From Alphaproteobacteria bacterium (GTDB lineage Bacteria; Pseudomonadota; Alphaproteobacteria; Micropepsales; Micropepsaceae), in assembly GCA_016783965.1 (NCBI GenBank), contig JADHVO010000008.1:269463-333462 (forward strand): a stretch of DNA of 64,000 bases, in the 5' to 3' direction. Shown one piece after another: positions 1-7,646 of the stretch (within the stretch, counting starts at the first letter, position 1; each line of letters starts with the position of its first letter). The notes beneath the pieces were generated by a model. The model ran no database searches and was not told the DNA's origin. It saw only the letters and a program-made list of their open reading frames with translations. The position numbers and the translations under genes are program-made.

Positions 1-306
1 ATTGTCTGTGCACGGCGTGCGTCCCAAATGCCGCAAGCGTGCCCACTCGACGTCAGCCTTGATCTTGTCTCGGTTGGAGAAATACCTGTTCAGAGCTGCG
101 TGCGCCGTGCGAAGGCGTGATATCTCTTCGTCCGACGCATAACTCGCATATTGCCGTTCGAGCGGCGCGAGCCGCGCCTGGTTGTTGGCGCAGCGCGCCT
201 CGCGGTCTTCTGCCGACATGTCGGCGGCGACTGCGGGAAGCAGAACACCCGTGAGCACAACAGCCAGTCCGATAGATTTGAGCTTGAGCACGGGTTCCCC
301 GATCAC
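1..306 (-). CDS. secreted hypothetical protein, cut by the window edge
   Basis: The reading frame runs off the left edge, so only the N-terminus is visible. GTG at 306 is chosen because AGAGG lies four bases upstream; a second in-frame GTG at 291 is possible. Residues about 6-24 form a signal peptide (LKLKSIGLAVVLTGVLLPAV then AA-D). The mature part is charged and probably helical, with ANNQARLAPLERQYASY, and two cysteines are visible. I do not recognise the family. It lies inside the decayed island that ends at the tRNA fragment at 1912-1956, so it is probably cargo. Signal peptide seen; function unknown. Confidence 0.55.
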   Translation of the reverse strand, partial: MIGEPVLKLKSIGLAVVLTGVLLPAVAADMSAEDREARCANNQARLAPLERQYASYASDEEISRLRTAHAALNRYFSNRDKIKADVEWARLRHLGRTPCTDN

Positions 307-393
307 TGTGCCTCTGTTCCTCACTATAGTTAGATACAATAGCGGGAGCAATATTCCCTCACCTCGTGCTCCTTTCGACTCAGCGGCTAGAAG

Positions 394-606
394 TCAGCCC
401 TGCCACATTCGCTCAGCTAGGTGCCGTTCCTCTTCGCCAAGTGCTTCGGTATAGACAATCGTGCTATCGAGGCGGGCATGCCCAAGCCAACGTTTTAGTA
501 TGCCGAGCGGGACACTTGCCTGGACGGCCCCCTTGACTCCGAATGCATGCCGCAACGCCTTTGGCATCGAAATCGAGGCTGGTAAATCTGCTGCGGAACA
601 TAGCGC
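394..606 (-). pseudogene. tyrosine recombinase/integrase, C-terminal fragment
   Basis: About 70 residues match the end of a phage or plasmid-type tyrosine recombinase: PKALRHAFGV (the catalytic Arg-His patch), then KRWLGHARLDST and IVYTEALGEEE, giving the late catalytic His and the nucleophilic Tyr in the usual spacing, and the typical end LAERMW. The catalytic core before this and the whole N-terminal DNA-binding part are missing, and the frame upstream of 606 is not integrase-like. It is therefore a dead remnant. It sits 1.3 kb from a tRNA 3' fragment, the usual target of such enzymes. Confidence 0.7.
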
Positions 607-1004
607 CGCGGATGCGGCGACCGCGAGTGGTGCCCAAGGCTCTCGCCGTGCGCAGCCGTTATCAGGAAATACAGAAAGAAATGGCTCAGCTTCGCAGCCG
701 TATGATCGAGCTCGGATGCACCGAGCCCACCGTTGACACTGCGCCTGCGGCGACAGGCATTCATGTAACGACAGCGACGCTCGGAGCCAATTGTCACGCA
801 ATTCAGGGCAACGTCGCAAACATGTGCAATGGTCGAAACACCTGCGAGCTGACTGGCGCTGATGTAAACCACCCCGATCCAGCGTTCGGGTGCATGAAGG
901 ATTTGTCGGTCGAATGGACCTGTTCTGTTGACGGCCCAGCGAAATCGAGTTCGGTGCCTGCGTCGGCGTACGAGACGGTGAAGCTGAGGCTCAGTTGCCC
1001 CTAA
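543..1004 (+). CDS. protein with C-terminal lectin-like Cys domain, probably 5'-truncated
   Basis: From about 750 the frame encodes a compact domain with the pattern GANC, GNVANMCNGRNTCEL, DPAFGCMKDLSVEWTC and a final LSC. This is the six-cysteine SUEL/rhamnose-lectin-like module often found at the C-terminus of secreted bacterial proteins. Before it is a short charged helix (SRYQEIQKEMAQLRSRM) that may be a coiled coil. There is no signal peptide and no good ribosome-binding site at 543 or at the internal ATG 681, and the first 60 bases overlap the integrase remnant on the other strand. I infer the 3' part of a larger gene that lost its front. Domain call moderate; start uncertain. Confidence 0.45.
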   Translation: MHAATPLASKSRLVNLLRNIAPRMRRPRVVPKALAVRSRYQEIQKEMAQLRSRMIELGCTEPTVDTAPAATGIHVTTATLGANCHAIQGNVANMCNGRNTCELTGADVNHPDPAFGCMKDLSVEWTCSVDGPAKSSSVPASAYETVKLRLSCP

Positions 1005-1647
1005 GTGACCGAGCGAACTTGGCGCCGCGCCATCTTCACACGTGTCGAACCGTCGAGCGGACCGTAACATCGACCAGAAATTCGTCTCTGGACTCGACAG
1101 GCGTCCGTACAGCGCTGCCGCCGTGGTCTGTCGTGGATAAGACACCAGGGACCAAGACTGACACCCTACGCGTGTCTCACGAGTCAGCTCCATTCCGGTG
1201 CGTCATGGTGCTCGAACCGGTCCACGCCGATCCTATGAGGCGTACGCGCGATCACGACGACCGGCGCGACAGGCCCTTCCGGCGACCATCGCTGATCGAC
1301 CAGTTCGGCTCACCCTCTCCATGACATGCGAACTGCAACCGTGACCCTCGCCTGTGACGGCCAAGAAGCGCGCAAAAAACAAAATGCGCAGTGATATTCT
1401 TACAATATCAAGAGCTTCCGGCACCGCCATCTGCGGCGACGCCAATATTCTGTTTCGCGTCGCGCGCTTCACTGAAGTCTCGCTCCATCGCAGTTTTTCC
1501 TAATTCTCGCAATCTGCCCGCTTTAACGGGTGCTCCTTGTTCAGCGCAACCTGAAGCGCCGCCGGCAATTTCAAGGTAAATTGCGGTCAATGGAATGACA
1601 TGGCGAGCGCGCGCGCTCGCCATGTCGCTGTCGCGCAAGGGGGCGAG
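1005..1647. other. island DNA without a recognisable gene
   Basis: No frame in this stretch has a recognisable domain, a good start site or the codon bias seen in real genes of the window. It is less GC-rich in places (1370-1460) than the chromosome to the right, as expected for decaying acquired DNA. I see no RNA gene and no clear terminator. Confidence 0.5.
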
Positions 1648-1895
1648 ATGGCAGAGCCATACCTGGGTGAGACTCGGCAATTTGCCTTCGGCAAAGTCCC
1701 CGGGCGTTGGCCGATGGCAGTCTTCTTTCCATCCAGCAAAATCAGGGTCTATTTTCACTCCTCGGCAATCGCTATGGCGGCGATGGCCGAAAGACGTTTG
1801 CGCTGCCCGATTTGCGCGGCCGCGTTCCGGTCGGCGTAGGCAAGGACCGGCAAAAATGCGGCCAACAGCTTGTGCAGAGCTATGAGCAGCTATGA
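1648..1895 (+). pseudogene. phage tail collar / microcystin-dependent-type protein, frameshifted fragment
   Basis: The start (ATG 1648, purine-rich GGGGGCGAG just before) encodes MAEPYLGETRQFAFGKVP, the classic N-terminus of Tail_Collar (PF07484) proteins. A one-base slip near 1700 moves the match to another frame, which continues with LADGSLLSIQQNQ, then LFSLLGNRYGGDG and FALPDLRGRVPVGVG. After that the match stops and the frame ends, so the distal half is gone. It would have been a phage-tail or phage-derived structural protein. Both the frameshift and the truncation point to a dead gene. Confidence 0.75.
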
Positions 1896-1911
1896 GCCAT
1901 CATCAATTTCG

Positions 1912-1956
1912 TTCGTAATGATGGGGTCGCATGTTCGAGTCACGCAGGCGGCACCA
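1912..1956 (+). mobile_element. 3' half of tRNA-Thr(CGU): attR-like attachment site
   Basis: These 45 bases read in exact tRNA order and spacing: anticodon loop TTCGTAA with anticodon CGT (1912-1918), 3' anticodon stem TGATG, variable GGGTC, T arm GCATG-TTCGAGT-CACGC (one A-C mismatch), acceptor strand AGGCGGC and ACCA. The 5' half (acceptor, D arm, 5' anticodon stem) is absent; what precedes position 1912 does not pair. Tyrosine recombinases often cut in the anticodon loop and leave a duplicated 3' half at one end of the element. I read it as attR, with element DNA to the left and original chromosome to the right. Confidence 0.75.
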
Positions 1957-2246
1957 CTCTCCAAGTCTCTCGGGAGTATCTTGGCCACGCAATACGCGGA
2001 CCAAGGACTCTAGCGGTCACAATTTGTCGACCGCGGTTCACAACGCCGCTTCTCGCCGAACACCCCCTCGCTAAGTTGGCGAGCGAAACGCTTGCGCCGG
2101 TATCATCGCGTTCGAGCGCGGGCGATCCGCACGATGGCTAAGCTTCGCGCCAGGAAATTCTGGTCGCCGGCCCGCTCGCCGCGTAGCCGTCTCCGCCTTC
2201 TCACTGACAAACCCGGAACTGTTGCCCTTGGAAGGGCATCCCTGAG

Positions 2247-2281
2247 TTGACATTTTGAACAGTTATGTTCAAAATAGTACA
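2247..2281 (+). promoter_or_regulatory. promoter with 9-bp-arm palindromic operator for the TetR operon
   Basis: A -35 element TTGACA (2247-2252) is followed after 17 bp by CAAAAT (2270-2275, 4/6 to the -10 consensus). A perfect inverted repeat, ATTTTGAAC-AGTTAT-GTTCAAAAT (2252-2275), fills the spacer and overlaps both elements, the usual arrangement for TetR autorepression. The predicted start of transcription (about 2282) falls on the ATG of the regulator, so the mRNA may be leaderless; no Shine-Dalgarno sequence is present. The 290 bp between the tRNA fragment and this site show nothing else. Confidence 0.6.
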
Positions 2282-2953
2282 ATGATGGGTACACAACCAA
2301 TTCCCCTGGGCAGGCCCAGTCGCGCACGCAGCCGCATCTACGGCGCAGCGCTGCGTCTCTTTGCGGAAAACGGCGGAAATGCGATCTCGGTGAGTGACCT
2401 TGCCGACGCTGCAGGAATCGCGCGCGGCACGATTTACAACAACATGGATGACCCCCGGAATTTGCTCGGCGAGGTTGCCGCGGCACTGTCTCGGGAAATG
2501 CTGGCGCGAACCGAGGCGACCATGATGGGCGTCGCCGATCCGGTAGAACGGATCGCCACCGGGCTTCGCCTGTTCGTGCGGCGCGCGCACGAAGATCATG
2601 ACTGGGGCCGGTTCATGGTGCAATTCACGCTGAGCCACGCCGTGTTGCGGGGGGTGATGCGGGAGCCGCCAACCCGCGACGTGGCGCAGGCCATTGAAGC
2701 CGGTCGATTTAGGATTGTCGCGGCACAAGTACCGGCCTTCGTCTCGATGCTCACGGGCACTGCAATTGCGGCGATGAACACGGTTGTCCGTGGCGAGCAG
2801 ACATGGCGCGACGCGGGAAGCAATGCGGCGGAGATGCTGTTGCGCGGGGCGGGTCTGCCTTCCGCGGAGGCGCGTCGCATCGCGCGAAGCGAACTACCGC
2901 CGCTCGCCGACGAGCAGACAGCGGCAAAATCGAGGAAACGGAGAGTCGCATGA
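2282..2953 (+). CDS. TetR-family transcriptional regulator
   Basis: 223 residues. The N-terminal helix-turn-helix (about residues 37-56: VSDLADAAGIARGTIYNN) has the TetR shape, but the usual YYHF/YxYF end is replaced by YNNM. The C-terminal ligand-binding part is helical and ends in a basic tail. ATG 2282 is preferred over an in-frame TTG at 2255 because the TTG lies inside the operator palindrome. Its stop overlaps the next start (ATGA at 2950), so it is co-transcribed with the three catabolic genes it probably represses until an aromatic substrate or CoA intermediate binds. Confidence 0.85.
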   Translation: MMGTQPIPLGRPSRARSRIYGAALRLFAENGGNAISVSDLADAAGIARGTIYNNMDDPRNLLGEVAAALSREMLARTEATMMGVADPVERIATGLRLFVRRAHEDHDWGRFMVQFTLSHAVLRGVMREPPTRDVAQAIEAGRFRIVAAQVPAFVSMLTGTAIAAMNTVVRGEQTWRDAGSNAAEMLLRGAGLPSAEARRIARSELPPLADEQTAAKSRKRRVA

Positions 2954-3885
2954 GCACGATAAAGATCGAAGACATTGCGCATGTGCGCTTCGGTGCGCCC
3001 AACCTGGAGGAGATGAAAGCCTTCCTGACCGAGTTTGGGTTGATCCAGGTTCCTTCCGGTGATGGCGTGATATACGCCCGCGGCGCGGGGCCTCAGCCTT
3101 TCCTGCACGCCACATGTTCAGGCGAGCCCGGACTCCGTGCCGTCGGGTTTCGCGCGGGGAGCGTTACGGATCTTGAACGTCTGGCTGCCAGCGAAGGTAC
3201 CGCGGTCGAACGATCGAACGCGCCCGGTGGTGGGTTCGTTGTTACCCTCACCGATCCGGACGGTTTTCAAATCGAAGTCGTAGCGGCGCAGGACCCGGCG
3301 CCCCTTGTGCCGCTTGCAGGCGAACCGGTTGGTAACAATGCCCGGACCAAGGCCCGTCTTCGGTCGCCCCTACGGCTAACGGAAGGGCCGGCGCACGTGG
3401 TTCGCCTCGGCCACGCCGTTCTCGAAGTCAGGGATTTCCGGACTTCGGAAGCTTGGTACAAATCGCGCTTCGGGTTTATCACTTCCGACGAGATCGAGGC
3501 CGCGCCCGGCGTCGCGATCGGAGCGTTCTTGCGCTGTGATCGGGGCGAGACGCCGACAGATCATCATACGCTGTTCCTTCTCCAGTCTCCCGGTGCCCCG
3601 CGTTTCAATCACGCGGCGTTCGAGGTGGCCAACTTTGACGACCTGATGCTGGGGCACACCCATCTGAAGCGCGCAAAGCGCACGCCCGCATGGGGCGTTG
3701 GTCGCCACATTCTCGGCAGCCAGATATTCGACTACTGGAAGGACCCGTGGGGCCACGAATTGGAGCACTGGACCGACGGCGATCTCTTTGCCGCCGCCGA
3801 CGGTTCGCACAAGTCGACGCTTCAGGAATTGCTGGGCGTTCAATGGGGACCTCTCCATCCGATGATGGCGGGGGCCGGGCAATGA
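2950..3885 (+). CDS. extradiol (meta-cleavage) ring dioxygenase, VOC superfamily
   Basis: 311 residues in two vicinal-oxygen-chelate modules, the layout of type I extradiol dioxygenases such as BphC. The likely Fe(II) ligands are His155 (RLGHAVLEV), His221 (RFNHAAFEV) and Glu272 (WGHELEHW), all in the C-terminal module; His205-His206 in TDHHTLFL resembles the second-shell residues of this family. The expected reaction is O2-dependent opening of a catechol next to its hydroxyls. It overlaps both neighbours by ATGA, so translation is coupled. The exact catechol is unknown; an isomerase-like VOC protein is less likely given the full ligand set. Confidence 0.8.
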   Translation: MSTIKIEDIAHVRFGAPNLEEMKAFLTEFGLIQVPSGDGVIYARGAGPQPFLHATCSGEPGLRAVGFRAGSVTDLERLAASEGTAVERSNAPGGGFVVTLTDPDGFQIEVVAAQDPAPLVPLAGEPVGNNARTKARLRSPLRLTEGPAHVVRLGHAVLEVRDFRTSEAWYKSRFGFITSDEIEAAPGVAIGAFLRCDRGETPTDHHTLFLLQSPGAPRFNHAAFEVANFDDLMLGHTHLKRAKRTPAWGVGRHILGSQIFDYWKDPWGHELEHWTDGDLFAAADGSHKSTLQELLGVQWGPLHPMMAGAGQ

Positions 3886-4721
3886 AGCTCGCCACGTTTG
3901 ATCAAGGGAGCGGGCCACAGACGGGCGTCGTCGTCGATGGTGATGTGGTTGCAACGGGGTTACCGGGTGCAATGCCCGAACTCATCGCCGACTGGGCGCT
4001 TCTGCGCGGTCAGGCCGAACGCGCGGCGGCCACCGGAGAACGCCATCCGCTGAAAGCAGTCCGCCTGCTCGCGCCGGTCCTGCGGCCGGGCAAGATCTTC
4101 GCGATCGGGCTCAACTACGCCGATCATATTGCCGAAAGCAAAACCGAAGTACCGAAGCATCAGGTCTGGTTCACCAAGGCGGCCACGTCGGTCAACGGAC
4201 CCTTCGCTCCAATTCTGATCGCGAGAGAAGGCCGGTTCGTCGACTACGAAGTGGAGCTCGTCGCTATCATCGGCAAGCGCGGCCGCAACATCCCGAGGGC
4301 AGACGCGGCCTCGCATGTGTTTGGCTATTGTGTCGGCAATGATGTGACCGAGCGTATGTGGCAGCACCGTACGCCGCAATGGAGTCTCGGCAAATCGTTC
4401 GACACGCATGCCCCGATCGGACCCTGGATCGTTACCGCCGACGAGATTGGCGACCCGCACGCCTTGGGCATCCGATGCTTTGTTAACGGCGAGAAACGGC
4501 AGGATTCGAATACCAAAAACCTGGTCTTCGATATCTGGGATCAGATCGAGCACCTTTCCCAGGCCATGACGTTGGAGCCGGGCGACCTCATTTTCACCGG
4601 CACCCCGGGCGGGGTGGGCGCAGCCATGGAGCCGCGACAGTTTCTCAAGCCCGGCGACATTGTGCGCTGTGAAATCGATCGGATCGGTGCGATCGAAGCG
4701 ACGCTCGTTTCGGAAGTCTGA
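3882..4721 (+). CDS. fumarylacetoacetate hydrolase (FAH) family enzyme
   Basis: 279 residues with the FAH fold signature: AIGLNYADHIAES, DYEVELVAIIGKRGRNI (acidic Mg2+ ligands), GYCVGNDVTER, SLGKSFDTHAPIGPW and the end motif GDLIFTGTPGGVG. The family includes hydrolases, hydratases and decarboxylases acting on meta-cleavage products. Placed between an extradiol dioxygenase and a phenol hydroxylase, it probably processes the ring-opened 2-hydroxy-dienoate. The start overlaps the previous stop (ATGA), and the next gene starts two bases after its stop. Family certain; the particular reaction is inference. Confidence 0.87.
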   Translation: MKLATFDQGSGPQTGVVVDGDVVATGLPGAMPELIADWALLRGQAERAAATGERHPLKAVRLLAPVLRPGKIFAIGLNYADHIAESKTEVPKHQVWFTKAATSVNGPFAPILIAREGRFVDYEVELVAIIGKRGRNIPRADAASHVFGYCVGNDVTERMWQHRTPQWSLGKSFDTHAPIGPWIVTADEIGDPHALGIRCFVNGEKRQDSNTKNLVFDIWDQIEHLSQAMTLEPGDLIFTGTPGGVGAAMEPRQFLKPGDIVRCEIDRIGAIEATLVSEV

Positions 4722-4723
4722 CG

Positions 4724-6202
4724 ATGGCTGAAGTGATCGATTGCGATGTGCTGGTCGTGGGCGCTGGACCCACAGGAGTGACGCTCGGATTGCTCCTCGC
4801 GCGAGGGGGACTGACGACCTTCGTGGTCGATAAGGCGCCGGATATTTACCCGTTGCCGCGCGCCGCCCACATTGATCACGAGATCATGCGCCTCTTGCAG
4901 GAGCTGGGTGTCGCGGCGCAAGTCGCCGCGACGTGCCGAACGGCCAGTCGCTACGATTTCCTGACGGCGAGAGGCGAAATCCTCCTGCGTTTTGAAGGCA
5001 TCGATCGGGTGGGCCCGGGCGGGTGGCCGGCAAGCAACATGATCCATCAACCTTCACTGGAAGCCATTCTTCGGACCGCTGCCGATAAGCAGCCGCAATT
5101 TCAGCTTCGCACGAGCTGGAATTGGAAATCGTATCGCAGCGATGCTGGCGCAGTCGTCAGCACTATCGCTGTGCCGGATGGCGAGCGAGAAGTCCGTTCG
5201 AAATACCTGGTGGGCGCCGACGGGGCCCGCAGTCCGGTTCGGACAGCGGCAGAAATCGAGATGGAGGACCTGGGTTTCGACGAGGAGTGGCTCGTGATCG
5301 ACGCGCTCGTTCATGACGCCGAGCGCCTTCCGGAGGTGAACCTGCAGATCTGCGATCCGGACCGGCCGACCACATGTGTTCTGATGGGATCGGGACGCCA
5401 CCGTTGGGAGTTCATGCTGAAGCCGCACGAAACGGCGGATGACCTGCTCCCCGACGACGTTATCGCAAGGCTGTTGAAACCGTGGAATGTGGACGGCGCG
5501 ATTACTCTCGAGCGTAAGGCGGTCTACCGCTTCAATGCCAAGGTCGCGAAGCACTGGCGAAAGGGTCGAATTCTCCTCGCTGGCGACGCGGCGCATCTCA
5601 CGCCGCCCTTTGCCGGGCAAGGGCTATGCTCCGGCATGCGTGACGCTGCGAACCTCGCATGGAAGCTCATTGCTGTTTCGCGAAACGCCGATGATTCGAT
5701 TCTCGACACCTATCAAACCGAACGCGAAGCGCACGTTCGGCCAATCATTTCCCTTGCGATGATGATGGGGCGCACAGTGTGCATCGCTGACCCGGCCGCC
5801 GCCAGAGCCCGCGATGAGCAAATGCTCGCGGCACGCGCTGCCGGATCCGCGCCCGATGGCGCGGTCAGCAATCCACCCCTCGGTCCCGGGATAATGATGT
5901 TAGGCTGCTCCGAGGCCGGCAGTTACTTTCCGCAGGTTGTCGCAGCCGATGGAACGCGCCTCGACGACATCCTGGGCTCGGGAGCATGGCTCATTGGCCG
6001 CGGCGCTGGCGGCACGCCTCGGCGGACAGCGCTCAAATCAATCGACCTCGCGGAGCCGCGCCTCGCCCCGTTTGGATCTCAGCTCGACACTTGGCTGGCG
6101 AAGCACAACGCCGACGCCGTTCTGGTTAGACCGGATCGCTATGTTTTCGGCACCGGTGCTCCTGAAAGTCTGATGCGGGCCTGGCTAGACCTGGCGCTAT
6201 GA
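4724..6202 (+). CDS. FAD-dependent aromatic monooxygenase, MhpA-like
   Basis: 492 residues of the flavin (PHBH/MhpA) class. The N-terminal Rossmann motif VVGAGPTGVTLG (residues 11-22) binds ADP, GADGARSPVR (about 164) is the DG motif contacting NAD(P)H and FAD, and AGDAAHLTPPFAGQG (about 285-299) binds the flavin. The C-terminal thioredoxin-like tail typical of MhpA is present (AWLIGRGAGG, then VLVRPDRYVFG). It should add a hydroxyl to a phenolic ring to give the catechol cleaved by the upstream dioxygenase. It is the last gene of the operon, so gene order is the reverse of pathway order. Confidence 0.87.
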   Translation: MAEVIDCDVLVVGAGPTGVTLGLLLARGGLTTFVVDKAPDIYPLPRAAHIDHEIMRLLQELGVAAQVAATCRTASRYDFLTARGEILLRFEGIDRVGPGGWPASNMIHQPSLEAILRTAADKQPQFQLRTSWNWKSYRSDAGAVVSTIAVPDGEREVRSKYLVGADGARSPVRTAAEIEMEDLGFDEEWLVIDALVHDAERLPEVNLQICDPDRPTTCVLMGSGRHRWEFMLKPHETADDLLPDDVIARLLKPWNVDGAITLERKAVYRFNAKVAKHWRKGRILLAGDAAHLTPPFAGQGLCSGMRDAANLAWKLIAVSRNADDSILDTYQTEREAHVRPIISLAMMMGRTVCIADPAAARARDEQMLAARAAGSAPDGAVSNPPLGPGIMMLGCSEAGSYFPQVVAADGTRLDDILGSGAWLIGRGAGGTPRRTALKSIDLAEPRLAPFGSQLDTWLAKHNADAVLVRPDRYVFGTGAPESLMRAWLDLAL

Positions 6203-6417
6203 GGTCTTGGTTCAGGACGCGGTCCATTACCGCACTTTAATGTTGCCACCGACGGCACCCTTTCCCGTAAACCGTTGCCTGGATGAGGGTTCCTCGCCGC
6301 GCAGCGATTTGAATTTGAGGATGGCCCGTTCGCTTGAGCAGCCTTGGCGTGCCTCCGGGCGGTAGACGGCACATCCGCAGAGGGCTTCAATTAGCCAGCT
6401 TGGCCACGGGGGGCACG

Positions 6418-7461
6418 ATGATCACGCGCAATCGACTTCTGGCTGCAACGGCTCTGGCGGCCGTTCTGGCAAGCACCTCTGCAACCGCAAGTACGACGGG
6501 TTGGTACCTGGGCCTCGGTGTCGGTTACGACCATCTCAATCCCGTTCACATGTCATCGACGTTTCCGTTTTCGATCGACGTGGATCACCAGGATAATGTG
6601 ATCGTCGTCGGCAGCGTCGGCTACAAGTTCGACAGTGGCCTGCGCATCGAAAACGAAATCGGTTACAGCACGCACGACGTGAGCGGTCTGCTGCATGTCG
6701 AGGGCAGCACCGACGTAAAATCCGATCTCGTCAATTTCATCTATGACTTTCCGTTATCCGATTTGTGGACCGTGTCGCTGGGTGCCGGCGTCGGCATTGC
6801 GAATGTAGGCGAACACATGGAGTCCACGACTTTCCCCGGAGTTTTCTTCGCGCATGGCTCGCACACCGTGTTTCAATGGCAGGCGATCGGCGGAATCGAC
6901 TACTCCCTGTCGGACGATCTGGAGTTGTTCGCGGACTATCGTTTCCGCTCGGCCGAAGTCGATCACGACTATTTCTCCAGCTTCGTCGCTTTCGATCCGG
7001 TCCATGTCTATCAGGTTCAGGAACATGTCGGGCTGGTCGGACTCCGCTGGTATCTGGAGACGCCACCACCACCTCCTCCACCGCCGCCGCCACCGCCACC
7101 TCCTCCACCGCCACCTCCGCCCGCACCGGTGACGACGTTCATCGTCTTCTTCGACTTCGACCAGTCGAACCTCACCCCGCAAGCACAAGCGATCGTTGCC
7201 AATGCTGTTCGCGTCGCGAAGGCCAATGGCTTCGTGAAGGTGCTCATCACGGGACACACCGATACGGTCGGTTCCGACGCCTACAATCAGGGGCTGTCAA
7301 TCCAGCGCGCCGACGCGGTCAAGGACGAGATGGTGCGGGAAGGAATGGACGGATCGACCATCGGCATCGAAGGCAAGTCGTTCCACGATCTGCTGGTCCC
7401 GACAGGCCCGGGCGTGCGCGAGCCGCAGAACCGCCGCGCCGTTATCGATCTCGGGGGCTGA
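6418..7461 (+). CDS. OmpA-family outer-membrane protein with polyproline linker
   Basis: 347 residues from ATG 6418 (GGGGGG upstream). A signal peptide (residues 1-22, ending TSATAS) precedes an eight-strand OmpA-type beta-barrel (TGWYLGLGVGYDHL through LVGLRWYLE). A run of 20 prolines is the linker, and the C-terminal OmpA peptidoglycan-binding domain follows (FFDFDQSNLTPQAQAI, GHTDTVGSDAYNQGLS, AD.VKDEM, PQNRRAVIDL). It spans the outer membrane and tethers it to the wall. The linker uses mixed proline codons (CCA, CCT, CCG, CCC), so it is not a simple trinucleotide expansion. Confidence 0.92.
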   Translation: MITRNRLLAATALAAVLASTSATASTTGWYLGLGVGYDHLNPVHMSSTFPFSIDVDHQDNVIVVGSVGYKFDSGLRIENEIGYSTHDVSGLLHVEGSTDVKSDLVNFIYDFPLSDLWTVSLGAGVGIANVGEHMESTTFPGVFFAHGSHTVFQWQAIGGIDYSLSDDLELFADYRFRSAEVDHDYFSSFVAFDPVHVYQVQEHVGLVGLRWYLETPPPPPPPPPPPPPPPPPPPPAPVTTFIVFFDFDQSNLTPQAQAIVANAVRVAKANGFVKVLITGHTDTVGSDAYNQGLSIQRADAVKDEMVREGMDGSTIGIEGKSFHDLLVPTGPGVREPQNRRAVIDLGG

Positions 7462-7646
7462 GGACCGCGTTACAAGTGGTTTGATCGACGGTCGAACGCC
7501 ACGCCGATCACGGGCCGGCGAGGCAAGAGAGCCACGTCGCACCGGTCTTTCCCAAACGGAAGCCGCGCAAGGCCGCGCTGCAGCATCCCTTCCGCACATC
7601 CACACGGGGGCGCATCATGCATGCCTGCCATTCAGGAGAGTGCACG

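Noticed and set aside
1408..1758. Minus-strand frame of 116 codons within the island.
   Set aside because: It overlaps the collar-protein remnant on the other strand and has no domain or ribosome-binding site.
1912..1956. A functional tRNA-Thr gene.
   Set aside because: Only the 3' half is present; no 5' acceptor, D arm or 5' anticodon stem can be found upstream, so no cloverleaf forms.
7072..7131. Polyproline run as a sign of frameshift or assembly artefact.
   Set aside because: Twenty prolines link two intact domains of an OmpA protein in frame, a known linker type; codons are mixed.
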